Source: Clostridium pasteurianum DSM 525 = ATCC 6013 | Lineage (GTDB): Bacteria; Bacillota; Clostridia; Clostridiales; Clostridiaceae | Length of the DNA stretch: 64,000 nt | Assembly: GCF_000807255.1 (NCBI RefSeq) | Contig: NZ_CP009268.1 | Span: 3,316,384 to 3,380,383, forward strand | Reading direction: 5' to 3' | In this document: positions 8,649-18,289 of the stretch, one piece after another | Layout: each line of letters opens with the position of its first letter | How positions within the stretch are numbered: the first letter of the stretch is position 1 | Notes under the pieces: model-generated | The model's database searches: none | What the model was told of the DNA's origin: nothing | What the model saw: the letters and a program-made list of their open reading frames with translations, nothing else | Program-made: the position numbers and the translations under genes

Positions 8649-11600
8649 TTATTTCACCTCCTCCACTAAGCAATCTTCTTGGTTTGAATATATATACTGC
8701 GCAATTCCAACGAATGGGTTGTCTTGACCATATAGGCTAATATTTTTAGTTACTGCTTGATGATTTCCTACAACAATAAGCAGCTCTCTTGCTCTTGAAA
8801 AAGCAACGTTTAAACGTCTCACATCTTGTAAAAATCCAAGGTTACCTTCATCATTACTTCTGACAACACTGTAGAAAACTATATCTGTTTCTCTTCCTTG
8901 GAATGCATCTACCGTATTTATCTCAATTTTCATACGTTTCTTTAATCTAGATGAATATTGGCTCTCAAAAATGCTAATTAGCAAATCTCGCTGTGCTCTA
9001 TATCCTGCAATAATTGCTACTTCCTTATTAATCTTCAAATCATCTAACTCATCATTAATTTTCAATAAATAATCAAAAATAATATTAGCCTCACATCTAT
9101 TTCTGTATGTATAATACTGTCCAGAACGTAGTATTTCTTCTTTATTATTGCTCTTTTGAGCTGTTGAAAGCCATATTAAAGACTTGTGATCAAAAATTTT
9201 AAGTGGAATGGATTTTTCCTCTTTAGATGTTCTTGAAATAAGCTTACCATCATAAAACATTTGGCTAATAAGTTCCCCAATTACAGGATTCATTCTATAC
9301 TGTTCATCAAGAATACTCTTACAACTTTCATCTAAATACTGTTCAAGGTATTCAAATAAGCTAGTCTCTAAATCTTTCTTTGTAAGATTAAATTTACTAT
9401 TTTCTGGATCTTTTATTAAATTTTCATCTACAACTGGAGGAAGCTGCTTATGATCTCCTACAAGAACTATTTTCTTTCCTAAATTGATAGGAACAAGAAT
9501 TTCTGGTGGTGTAGCCTTACCAGCTTCATCTACAATTACCCAATCGAAGTTGAGTTCAACATTAGTTCCTAAACTAGCAATACCAAGGCATGTAGCTCCT
9601 ACGATAGTAGCATCAACTAAGCTTTCTTGTAACAGTCCATCTCCATGTTGTACTCTTTTAATCCATTCTTTGCAAAGTGCTTCTATTTTAGAAAACTGAT
9701 TGTACTTAATTTGGTTTTCTTTTAACGAATTTTTAATATCACTTTTTAACGCTTCATACTCTTCTTGTGATGATACCCCTAATACTTCTTTCCAATCTGT
9801 AATATTTTTACTTTTTGAATTAATATCATCATTGATTTTCTGGTATCTACGTTCTAATTCTTCTTTTTGTTCTGATAATTGGACAGACTCTTCTATTATA
9901 TCTCCCAGCCTATCATTTAATCCATTTATATTCTCTGTGAAATCATCTAAAATACTAACTAACTCCTGTCCCGATATACTATTACTCTTAACTTGTACTA
10001 ATTTTTGCATAGCTGATATTTTATCATTAATATAATGCCATTTACCGTTTAATATATCAATCTGACTCTTTTCCTCTTCAACTTCTGAGAGTTCATCAAT
10101 AAGAGATTCAACTGTTTTTGTCAATTGTTCAATCTCTAATATCATGCTATTCTTTCCTTGTAGCGATTCATCAAGACCTATTTCATTCTTGTAGTTTTCA
10201 ATTGCTTCCTTACATTTTGCAATAACCGTTGCTGTCCATTCTTGACAAAAAGCATCCAATGTATAATTAATAACACTTTCAGAGAATTTTTCTTTGATAC
10301 CAATACGAATCATTTTGATATTTGGAATCAGCTCTTTAACTTTTGTTAAAGAATGATCTACTGCTACATGTGATTGTGAAGCAATAAGAATCTTACTTTC
10401 TGAATTTCTTTTTAAAATTTGACACACAAGTTCACTAATAAATGTTGTTTTACCAGTACCTGGAGGTCCTTGTAATAAAAATAAATCATCTGATGATAGA
10501 GCCTTTTCAAGACTTACCAATTTAGATTTATCAATTAATGACGACTGACATTCTTTAGGACTTAATAATATATTTCCTTTTGAAGTAGCTTTTTGGGGAT
10601 TAAAGATGATATCGCTAATATCAGGATTTACTATTTCTTTAAATCTTACATTCTTAAGAGCCTTAGTTTGTCGTCCCAATGCTATTTCAACCAATCTCCT
10701 ATTAATTGAAATTTCACCAGATTCCGCAATATTCCCTATATATGTATTTCTATCAAGATCAATAATCATCTTCCCATTTTGACATTCACGCATATAGCCG
10801 ACATTACATAATCTAAAAATGTTTTTCTTTGTTGTCATTGTAAGCATATCATCAGATGTAAATTCAACTTCTTGCACATTTTTATCTAATTCAATTTCAA
10901 TACAATTTTCTTTTTCATTCACGGTAAATCTGGTGTACCGTACTGTTGATTTTTCCTGTTCAACCTTTCTCCTTTGTAGTTTAAGAATTTCTTGCCATTT
11001 GCTAGCAATATCCTTAATACGCATATTCTCATCCCTTAAAGAATTCTGCTGCACTTCATAATTCATAAGTTCTTCAATAAGAACATTGGCATCAACTTCT
11101 CCTGCGGATATAATTCTGTTACTTAATGCTGATATTTTTACCTTATAAGGAATCTCATATGCATTTTCCTTTCTCTGTGCCAAGTCAGCATTGTTAATAA
11201 ACTTTATGCCAATTATGGTAAACCTCTTGCTATTTCGATTGTCAATTTTACATATGGATATATATTGTTTACCCAGCAACCAATAAGCAACATCTCCATA
11301 GTTTGATTTATAAGTTCTAATATAAATTTTTCCTAATAAATCTCTTTCAATAGCTACCGCTGCTAAAGCCAATTCATTTCTATCAATATATGCATATTGA
11401 TGTAATAGTCCAGAAACTCTATTTGTTAATCCAATATTAAGAAATTTATCTTGCATAATTTTTGATTTAGCATAACTAATATCTCTTTTAATATCTGAAA
11501 TATTATCATATCTTAATGCAGTTTCCATCTTAATCATTTTAGCAAGGATATTTTGTATACCTTCTGGCAAACTACTTATATCTAAGATTGTCTTTTCTTT

Positions 11601-12227
11601 TATCTTTTCGCCTTTAAATATTTCATAGAAAATAAGTCCAAGTGAATAAATGTCACTTTGGCAAGTAGCAGTCTTTCCCTGGGCTTGTTCTGGTGAACGA
11701 TATTTTGGTGTTGAAAAATTACCAACTGTATATTCACTATAGAAAGTGTCTGTAAGTTTACTGATACCAAAATCAATAATTTTTACCACATTTTCTTCAT
11801 TAAACATTATGTTTGAAGGTTTTAAATCTCTATGAACAATATTCTTTTTATGTAGATATTCTACGGCTCCAAGTACCTGTTCCATCAGTTCTAGTTTTGG
11901 ATAATAATCATAACTACATAAATCTTCAAATGCATCTTCAAAGTTTTTTCCATTGATAAATTCTAAAACAATATAAAATTTACCTAATCTCTCATCTAAT
12001 CCTTTGTCAATAATTCTAACGATATTTACATGTTGTACTTTCTCTAATGATTCCACCTCACGATGAAATATTTTTTCTTGTAAATCGTCATCATTATTAT
12101 CACATTTATCAAACATTTTGACTGCTACTCTATTGTCATTGTCATCTTCGCACAGATATAAATTGGACATATTTCCGCCTTGTATCGGTCTGAGTACACG
12201 ATATTGATCATCAATATAACTAGCCAT
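8649..12227 (-). CDS. Ser/Thr protein kinase-SF1 helicase fusion (MkoA-like, Mokosh type I)
   Basis: Residues 9-205 form a complete Hanks-type kinase: P-loop IQGGNMSNLYL, K37 in VAVK, HRDLKPSNI (132-140), IDFGISKL and SPEQAQGK. After a linker, residues 580-1160 form a DNA2/NAM7/UPF1-like SF1 helicase: GPPGTGKTT (587-595), VDEAGKATP (899-907), GDHKQLPPV (924-932), DEQYRMNP (974-981), VDAFQGRETD (1106-1115) and VAFSRARELL (1141-1150). A long coiled-coil insertion (about 690-860) separates motif I from motif II. Kinase plus COG1112-type helicase fusion with a PLD neighbour is the signature of Mokosh type I phage defence. The gene is first in a three-gene operon and all catalytic motifs are intact. 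Confidence 0.88.
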   Translation of the reverse strand: MASYIDDQYRVLRPIQGGNMSNLYLCEDDNDNRVAVKMFDKCDNNDDDLQEKIFHREVESLEKVQHVNIVRIIDKGLDERLGKFYIVLEFINGKNFEDAFEDLCSYDYYPKLELMEQVLGAVEYLHKKNIVHRDLKPSNIMFNEENVVKIIDFGISKLTDTFYSEYTVGNFSTPKYRSPEQAQGKTATCQSDIYSLGLIFYEIFKGEKIKEKTILDISSLPEGIQNILAKMIKMETALRYDNISDIKRDISYAKSKIMQDKFLNIGLTNRVSGLLHQYAYIDRNELALAAVAIERDLLGKIYIRTYKSNYGDVAYWLLGKQYISICKIDNRNSKRFTIIGIKFINNADLAQRKENAYEIPYKVKISALSNRIISAGEVDANVLIEELMNYEVQQNSLRDENMRIKDIASKWQEILKLQRRKVEQEKSTVRYTRFTVNEKENCIEIELDKNVQEVEFTSDDMLTMTTKKNIFRLCNVGYMRECQNGKMIIDLDRNTYIGNIAESGEISINRRLVEIALGRQTKALKNVRFKEIVNPDISDIIFNPQKATSKGNILLSPKECQSSLIDKSKLVSLEKALSSDDLFLLQGPPGTGKTTFISELVCQILKRNSESKILIASQSHVAVDHSLTKVKELIPNIKMIRIGIKEKFSESVINYTLDAFCQEWTATVIAKCKEAIENYKNEIGLDESLQGKNSMILEIEQLTKTVESLIDELSEVEEEKSQIDILNGKWHYINDKISAMQKLVQVKSNSISGQELVSILDDFTENINGLNDRLGDIIEESVQLSEQKEELERRYQKINDDINSKSKNITDWKEVLGVSSQEEYEALKSDIKNSLKENQIKYNQFSKIEALCKEWIKRVQHGDGLLQESLVDATIVGATCLGIASLGTNVELNFDWVIVDEAGKATPPEILVPINLGKKIVLVGDHKQLPPVVDENLIKDPENSKFNLTKKDLETSLFEYLEQYLDESCKSILDEQYRMNPVIGELISQMFYDGKLISRTSKEEKSIPLKIFDHKSLIWLSTAQKSNNKEEILRSGQYYTYRNRCEANIIFDYLLKINDELDDLKINKEVAIIAGYRAQRDLLISIFESQYSSRLKKRMKIEINTVDAFQGRETDIVFYSVVRSNDEGNLGFLQDVRRLNVAFSRARELLIVVGNHQAVTKNISLYGQDNPFVGIAQYIYSNQEDCLVEEVK

Positions 12228-12310
12228 TTTTCTTCCTTTCTTAACACTTTTTAGTATTTAGACAGTATGTTAACTGTTATATAAATTCTTATCTCTCATT
12301 TTCACATTAA

Positions 12311-12610
12311 CTAATCATTAACTTTTACCTGTCTATTAAGCAATATTGTAGTTAGGTAATCTTCAAATTTCTGTAAATCTAGAATTTCTTTTTATTTTCT
12401 ATAAAAGTTTCGATTAATGAATTAATTATTTTTTCAAATTTTAGTATTGCATTATCATTTACAACAATTTTATATTGTAAGCATTATCATTGGATCTATC
12501 CTTTTATGGCTATTTGAAGTTCCATTAACTTTTTCTGCACAATAATCAATAAAATTATTATTCCAAAAATAATATCCTGTATATTTTTCATTAAAATACT
12601 TATATTTCAT
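12311..12610 (-). pseudogene. HsdS (type I restriction specificity subunit) C-terminal remnant
   Basis: The minus strand carries three short pieces in different frames that join into one protein-like text: YFNEKYTGYYFWNNNFIDYC...SNSHKRIDPMIML, then KIVVNDNAILKFEKIINSLI..ENKK, then EILDLQKFEDYLTTILLN and RQVKVND-stop. The last two are joined through a poly-A frameshift, and the tail resembles the conserved HsdS end (ELxxLRDxLLPxLMNGQVxV). HsdS gives type I restriction enzymes their DNA specificity. No hsdR or hsdM lies nearby, so this is a leftover from a lost system. The rest of the 515-base gap between 12228 and 12742 shows nothing else I can name. Confidence 0.6.
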
Positions 12611-12742
12611 TTTTCAAAACATCAATTGCGTCTTTTTTATATTATGTAAACTGTCTATGGAATCAGTTCCTGAGGCATAAATTGAAAATGCAATGGACAA
12701 CTTACGCTTGCTATATTGTCCTCTAAATATGTAAATCTCTCT

Positions 12743-13054
12743 TCACACCCAAACCCTCTCCAAAACGACCCCCTCATCAAATCCGCCTCTTTCCTCTCTC
12801 TTCTCCAATCTCTCCTTAACTAAATCTTCCTCACTATAGCCCAAATTTTTAGCCAATCCAAAAAGTACCTCCATTACATCTGCAAGCTCTTCTAGATTTT
12901 TATCTTCTATGAATTCATTAACTTCCTCTTGAAGCTTTTTCTCTAGCAGCTCTGCTTGTTCTTCCTTTGAGGCTGCTCGTGTTTCAAATTTTTTTCCTGA
13001 AGCTTCTATTATCTGTGGTATTTTATCTCTTACTAGTTTATTGTAATTTTTCAT
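12743..13054 (-). CDS. MazG-like / phosphoribosyl-ATP pyrophosphohydrolase-like NTP pyrophosphatase
   Basis: The 103-residue protein starts YNKLVRDKIPQII, the hallmark of small all-alpha MazG-like pyrophosphatases. It carries the metal-binding helices EEVNE (43-47) and EELADV (56-61, ExxD). Such enzymes hydrolyse nucleoside triphosphates to monophosphates and pyrophosphate. The gene overlaps the end of the upstream PLD-helicase gene by 17 bases, so the two are translated together. This coupling suggests a joint function such as nucleotide depletion or removal of odd nucleotides during defence, which is inference. The frame is complete for this short family. Confidence 0.85.
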   Translation of the reverse strand: MKNYNKLVRDKIPQIIEASGKKFETRAASKEEQAELLEKKLQEEVNEFIEDKNLEELADVMEVLFGLAKNLGYSEEDLVKERLEKREERGGFDEGVVLERVWV

Positions 13055-15542
13055 ATTTTTTCTCCAATCTTTCCTTATAAAATTTTCTTGTTCTAAAATC
13101 TATTACATCTTTAAAGTGTTTTAAGAATACTTCATTATTTACATAGAGTTTCAAGTCTTCTGTTAAACAATAATATTCATTATCCTTATAGAAAAAATCT
13201 TTAGCTGTATTCATAAAGGCGTTCTGAGGATTTTCTGCTTTTTTTAGATAATCCTTTTTAGTCCAATTTCTAAAATTCTTACCTGATTTATCTCTCAATA
13301 AATCTATGGCATTTGATCCTTTTTTATAGAAGGTCTTAAAACTATCATAAATATCCTCATCATTTAACTCTAGTTTCATTTCTCCATTATTATAAAAAGC
13401 TAATAACAGCGGCATTTTATAGGTTTTGCTCATGCCTGTCTTCTCCATAGCATTTATAAACTCAAAAGCCTTTGTTTCAATAAGTTTATTTTCTTCTTCA
13501 TTGAGTTCACCCATATCCTTCAAAAATTTTATGTAATTATTGAATATGTTTAAATTCCCTTTATTTCTTATATTGTTGTATACATAATCATCTATATAAG
13601 TAAACATCTCAAGTCTTGAGGGTCTGTGCTTTAAATCTTCTTTTATTCTGTAATATTCTTCTTTAACTAGATCTTTTATATTCTCATTTGCTTTTGCTTG
13701 CCTTTTAAATATCTCTATAATATCAAGCTGAAAATCAACTATGCAGTCATCAGGATACTCTTCTTCCTCTGGGATGTCTCCTTTTTTAGTTCTATTTACA
13801 ACATTTTTAGGATCTCCTGTTAAGAAAAACGGTATCAAATTTGCCTTTTTATAATTTCCTATAAAATCCAGAACATTTAAGTATTTTTTATCTTTATATT
13901 TTCTAAGTCCTCTTCCTAATTGCTGCAAGAATACTGTAGGTGATTGTGTGGGTCTTAAAAACATTACTAAATCCATCTGGGGTACATCTAATCCTTCATT
14001 AAACATATCCACGGAAAATATAACTTTTATTTTCCCATTCTTAAGCATCTCCACTGCTTCTTTTCTATCTGTGCAGTATTCTCCTGCTTCTCCACTATAA
14101 GCTGCACAAGAACTTACTCCATTTTTATTAAAATATTCTGCCATTGCTTCTGCATGCTTTCTTGAGGAACAGAAGCCTAATGCTCTTGCAGACTTATATT
14201 TATTATAATGCCTTAAAATCAATTCTCTTCTTTTATTAATCATCAAGGCTTCTTCTAATTGCTTATCATTGTATTTACCATTTTTATATTCTATGTTCTC
14301 ATATTGCGTATCATCGTAAATACCATAATATCTAAAAGGTACAAGCCATCCTTTATTTATAGCCTGTTTAAGCCTAACCTCATATACTACATTATCTTCA
14401 CATAGAGCAAATACATCTTCATTATCCATTCTCTCTGGGGTAGCAGTGAGTCCTAAAAGAAATTTAGGCTTAAAATAATTTATAATGTTTTGATAGTTTC
14501 CCGCTGCAGCATGATGAAATTCATCAATTACTATATAGTCAAAATAATCCCGAGGAAAAGTTTCATTATTCAAGTTTTTAGCTTGCCCTAAAGTCTGCAC
14601 TGTAGCAAATACCACATCACAATTTGTGTTCCTTCTATTTCCACTAAAATATCCAGTACTGATATTTCCTCTTACTCTTTTAAAAGAAGCTTCAGCTTGA
14701 GTAAGTATTTCTTCTCTATGAGCCACAAATAATACTCTCTTAAAGTTTTTAGAATCAAAAGCTGCTAAATAAGTCTTTCCTATGCCGGTGGCAGCTACAA
14801 CTATACCCCTGTCAAAGCCTTCTATTCTAGAATTGTTCAGTTCATATAATGCTTCAATTTGTGCTCCCTTTGGTGATATTATTGGTAAAACTTTATTTTC
14901 TTCTTGCTTTTCTATAAGTTCTTCCTGTTTTTCTACATCCACTAATAATTTTGGTCTTTTCCATTCATTAGAGTATTTCCTCATCCTTTCTTCATCTATA
15001 ATATCTGCATGATTTAAAAATAGATCTTCAAACACAGCTTTATAGTGATTGAAATCATCATTATTATCCTCTTTAGAAATTCTGTAATTCCACTCTATTC
15101 CACTAGTTAGTGCAGATCTAGAAATATTAGAGGATCCTATAAATATATCTCCATCTTCTTCATATTCAAACATATATGCCTTTGGGTGAAAGGATCTACT
15201 CTCAATATTATAAAATCTCAAATCCACTTTATCTCCAAATATACTCTTTAACAGATATAGAGCCTGAGGTTGTGTTATGTTGAGATATTTGCCAGTAAGT
15301 ATTCTTATGGGAACATTTCTATCTGCCAAAGCTTTTAAATCCTTCTCCAAAAGCCTTACCCCTGACTCCATAAGAAATGCAACTATTATATCTACTCTTT
15401 TTGCCTTATTTAAAGCTTCATTTAATCTGTCTAGCAGGTAATCTTTATCCCCTGTTATACAATTAGTCTTATTACTTTCTATTTCTTTGATAGCTAAATT
15501 ATCTACAGCTATTTCATTTAATTGTTCATTTTTAATACCCAT
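13038..15542 (-). CDS. PLD nuclease-SF2 (DEAD/DEAH) helicase fusion, DUF3427-type C-terminus
   Basis: The N-terminal region (about 25-155) is a phospholipase D-like nuclease with H119 and K121 in SFHPKAYMF and IGSSNIS (135-141). The SF2 helicase follows: ATGIGKT (251-257), VIDEFHHA (338-345), GLTATPERM, and QQLGRGLRKYKDKK with VLDFIGNYKK. The last 250 residues resemble the DUF3427-type tail found behind such helicases. This architecture is common in restriction-like helicases of defence islands. RBS AGGTGAG precedes ATG 15542. The downstream MazG-like gene overlaps its 3' end. I do not know a named defence system with exactly this pair. Confidence 0.85.
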   Translation of the reverse strand: MGIKNEQLNEIAVDNLAIKEIESNKTNCITGDKDYLLDRLNEALNKAKRVDIIVAFLMESGVRLLEKDLKALADRNVPIRILTGKYLNITQPQALYLLKSIFGDKVDLRFYNIESRSFHPKAYMFEYEEDGDIFIGSSNISRSALTSGIEWNYRISKEDNNDDFNHYKAVFEDLFLNHADIIDEERMRKYSNEWKRPKLLVDVEKQEELIEKQEENKVLPIISPKGAQIEALYELNNSRIEGFDRGIVVAATGIGKTYLAAFDSKNFKRVLFVAHREEILTQAEASFKRVRGNISTGYFSGNRRNTNCDVVFATVQTLGQAKNLNNETFPRDYFDYIVIDEFHHAAAGNYQNIINYFKPKFLLGLTATPERMDNEDVFALCEDNVVYEVRLKQAINKGWLVPFRYYGIYDDTQYENIEYKNGKYNDKQLEEALMINKRRELILRHYNKYKSARALGFCSSRKHAEAMAEYFNKNGVSSCAAYSGEAGEYCTDRKEAVEMLKNGKIKVIFSVDMFNEGLDVPQMDLVMFLRPTQSPTVFLQQLGRGLRKYKDKKYLNVLDFIGNYKKANLIPFFLTGDPKNVVNRTKKGDIPEEEEYPDDCIVDFQLDIIEIFKRQAKANENIKDLVKEEYYRIKEDLKHRPSRLEMFTYIDDYVYNNIRNKGNLNIFNNYIKFLKDMGELNEEENKLIETKAFEFINAMEKTGMSKTYKMPLLLAFYNNGEMKLELNDEDIYDSFKTFYKKGSNAIDLLRDKSGKNFRNWTKKDYLKKAENPQNAFMNTAKDFFYKDNEYYCLTEDLKLYVNNEVFLKHFKDVIDFRTRKFYKERLEKKYEKLQ

Positions 15543-15657
15543 CCATACTCACCTACCGATACATTATAATTACTATCATTATGTAAAACTTAATTATATT
15601 ACTTTTTATCCCTATTCTTACACTAAAGGGCCAAGAGCACTCATAAAACTCTCTCTT

Positions 15658-16032
15658 TTATCCATCATATCTAACCAATGCCTCTTTAATATTCCTTATA
15701 CCACCCTTTGGATTTTCCACATCACCCTCATATCTTGGAATTAAGTGAACATGTAAATGCATAACTGTCTGTCCTGCATCATATCCTACATTTACTCCAA
15801 CATTATATCCTGACGGCTTTAGCTGCTTATCTATAATTGTCTTTACCTCATTCATTAAAGAATATATAGCTTTAACCTCTTCTACTGTGGCTTCAAAGAA
15901 ACTTTCAAAATGTCTTTTAGGTATTATTAGAACATGTCCTTTATTCACTGGAAATTTATCATATATAGCAAAAACCAGTTCATTTTCTGCTATATACTCA
16001 TTCTTTGAATATTCACAGAATATACAATTCAT
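15658..16032 (-). CDS. HIT-family nucleotide hydrolase/transferase
   Basis: This 124-residue histidine-triad protein has the triad HLHVHLIPR (H92, H94, H96) that forms the nucleotidyl-histidine active site. Its N-terminal CIFC pair and GHVLIIPKRH block are typical of Hint/HIT hydrolases acting on AMP- or GMP-linked phosphoramidates and dinucleotides. A GAGG site precedes the ATG. It lies between two helicase genes, 115 bases upstream of the PLD-helicase start, and may belong to the same transcript. A housekeeping function is equally possible. Confidence 0.9.
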   Translation of the reverse strand: MNCIFCEYSKNEYIAENELVFAIYDKFPVNKGHVLIIPKRHFESFFEATVEEVKAIYSLMNEVKTIIDKQLKPSGYNVGVNVGYDAGQTVMHLHVHLIPRYEGDVENPKGGIRNIKEALVRYDG

Positions 16033-16137
16033 AATTAACCTCCACTATGTAAGATTTTACAACTTGCTTTTCATTATTAATTTATATATTATACTGAATT
16101 TATTGTATGTATCCTGTGCATAAATATAATATTATTT

Positions 16138-18042
16138 CTACATCCCAAACAATTTCCTTACCCTACCCATAAATCCGCCTTCACTTTTCTCTTCTTTAGC
16201 AATTTCCTCCTTTGCAGCAGCCACCATGTCTTCTACCTTATAAGCATTTTTATATTCTCTGTTGCTGTTTATTTGGGCTTTTAGCAAATCTTCTATAATT
16301 ACATTATTCTCACTATAAGTAACCTTAAGAACATCTCTTGCTCTAGTCATTCCCACATAGAGAAGCTTCTTTGATTCATTGATACTATCTAATAATCTAT
16401 TGTTAATGCCGCAGATATACACATATTTAAAGTCCAAGCCTTTCACACTGTGAATAGTTGAAATATTCACTTTTCCCATATCCATTCTAAACTTTGATTT
16501 GGTATTTCCACTTTTACTCATAATAAAATAGGGTATATTTTTACTGGAAAAAGTGCTTTCTAATATCTCCAAGTAATTTGTGCCTTTACAGCTTTTATGT
16601 ACGTAGGCTACACAAATTTCACTATAATCTACACCAGATTGTTTTAGTCCTATAATTTCTTCTACTATTTTATTGGCTTCATCCTGAAAATCATTGCAGC
16701 TTATAAGTTCTGGATAATCTCCTCTTCTAAGACTTGTGTCTGGCTTAATGGTGAAATTATTGTCTTCTTCGTCTAGCTTTTCCTGAAACATTCCATCAGT
16801 TAAAAAAGTATAGGCAAAATCCAATATCTCCTTAGTATTTCTATAATTTTCACGCATTATAGTAGTTCTTCCTGCTGCTTTTATACCTACAGATTTAAGT
16901 GTGTAATTCCTGTTATAAAGATTTTGTGCTCCATCTGAAGCCAGCATCAGATGACTGTGTTCAGGATTTCTAAGGGTTTTAACTATAAATTCCAACCATT
17001 CTTTTTCCAGATCTTGTCCCTCATCTATAAAAATGGCATCGTATTTCTTTATATTTCCCAGCATATCCTGTGATATTTTAGCTATATTTTCATTTATATC
17101 TTTATCCTTATAGATCCCGCTCTTTAGCCCCAAAGATTTAAACACATCATTTATCCATCCATGAAAATGACTGACCTCTACATTTTGTATATTATTTTCT
17201 ATAATAGAGTTTCTTAAAAAACTTGCAAGAGTTTTATTATAGCAAAGTACTAATATGTGCCAGTCTTTGTGGATATCTGCTAAGTATCTTGCTCTGCATA
17301 TCAATATAACCGTCTTTCCGCTGCCGGCTACTCCTCTTATGACCCTATGACCATAGCCTAAACTTTTAGCATAGGTTTCCTGATTCAGATTCATTACCTT
17401 GAAAATAGCATCATTATCTGTGGATAGTTTTACCTCTTTAAATAAATTTCCTCTTATTCTGTCCATGCTGGCTTCAGATATTCTGCTAAATTTAAATTTA
17501 GCCGGTATCATATTTTGAAGTATATCTATAAGCTTTTCACCACTGATATTCTCTTCCAATTCCTTTAAATCATCTTGATATATTACAGCCTTATCATCTA
17601 TAGTGTTAGCAAAGGGACTGTCTAAAAAACTTTTTCTGCTTATTTTCGTAAATACTACTCCATATCCAAAGGTAAAGGATAAATTATTTTTATATACTCC
17701 CGTCTGCAGCAGAGCTTTATCCTTTTTTAATTCATTTACTATATTTAATATGTATTCTCTCGCTTGTCTTAATGGATTTGCCTTTGTACCCAGTGTACTT
17801 AATGTATATGTATTAGAATTTCCACTTTCAATGTAATTTAATGACCAATCCTTTACTTCCAACACCACAATTCCTAAATCTGGACCTAAAACTATAAAAT
17901 CTGGATATCTTTCATTAACTCTTATATCGTACCAAACTATATAATCTTCTGGAAGATTATTTTGTAATATCTTAAATACTCTCTTTTCTCCTGCAGTAGC
18001 AGTTTCCAAACTACTTATGCTTTCAGGTATAATTTTTGCCAT
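16138..18042 (-). CDS. NERD nuclease-UvrD-like SF1 helicase fusion
   Basis: The N-terminal NERD (nuclease-related) domain has the PD-(D/E)xK-like residues D48 (YPDFIVLG) and E62/K64 (VVLEVKDW). An SF1A helicase follows: GVAGSGKT (237-244), IFIDEGQDLEKEW, TIHSVKGLDFKYV and LLYVGMTRARDVL. Length (634) fits NERD-helicases found singly or in defence loci such as Gabija-like or nuclease-helicase sets. The C-terminal 30 residues are charged. It runs in the same direction as the HIT and PLD-helicase genes, 105 bases upstream of HIT. All motifs look intact. A role in DNA repair rather than defence cannot be excluded. Confidence 0.87.
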   Translation of the reverse strand: MAKIIPESISSLETATAGEKRVFKILQNNLPEDYIVWYDIRVNERYPDFIVLGPDLGIVVLEVKDWSLNYIESGNSNTYTLSTLGTKANPLRQAREYILNIVNELKKDKALLQTGVYKNNLSFTFGYGVVFTKISRKSFLDSPFANTIDDKAVIYQDDLKELEENISGEKLIDILQNMIPAKFKFSRISEASMDRIRGNLFKEVKLSTDNDAIFKVMNLNQETYAKSLGYGHRVIRGVAGSGKTVILICRARYLADIHKDWHILVLCYNKTLASFLRNSIIENNIQNVEVSHFHGWINDVFKSLGLKSGIYKDKDINENIAKISQDMLGNIKKYDAIFIDEGQDLEKEWLEFIVKTLRNPEHSHLMLASDGAQNLYNRNYTLKSVGIKAAGRTTIMRENYRNTKEILDFAYTFLTDGMFQEKLDEEDNNFTIKPDTSLRRGDYPELISCNDFQDEANKIVEEIIGLKQSGVDYSEICVAYVHKSCKGTNYLEILESTFSSKNIPYFIMSKSGNTKSKFRMDMGKVNISTIHSVKGLDFKYVYICGINNRLLDSINESKKLLYVGMTRARDVLKVTYSENNVIIEDLLKAQINSNREYKNAYKVEDMVAAAKEEIAKEEKSEGGFMGRVRKLFGM

Positions 18043-18254
18043 AGTATCACTTCCTCGTCCTGTATAATGTCTCTTCTTTTGTTTTATATTTAGCTACATA
18101 ACTACATAAAATCCAATTTTATTTCTCTTTATTCCTATTATAATGTAAAATTCACATTATTTTAACAATGTTTTAAAAATTTATGATTAAAATTTTCTAA
18201 AAGCATATAATAATCTTTATATTTTTACGATTTATAAGTTAAATTTCATAGATA

Positions 18255-18284
18255 AAAAGAGTTGTCTTTTACAACAACTCTTTT
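18255..18284 (-). terminator. Rho-independent terminator below the sigma-factor fragment
   Basis: An 11-bp perfect stem (AAAAGAGTTGT with ACAACTCTTTT, loop of eight) is flanked by A-runs and T-runs. It lies just downstream of the truncated sigma-factor copy on the minus strand and would stop leftward transcription before the NERD-helicase gene. Confidence 0.7.
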
Positions 18285-18289
18285 ATCTT

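Noticed and set aside
9484-11061. Three plus-strand frames of 70-110 codons inside the kinase-helicase gene
   Set aside because: They are antisense shadows of strong coding sequence, have no ribosome binding sites and no family resemblance.
1-18042. CRISPR array or cas genes in the defence island
   Set aside because: No regularly spaced direct repeats and no Cas motifs were seen.
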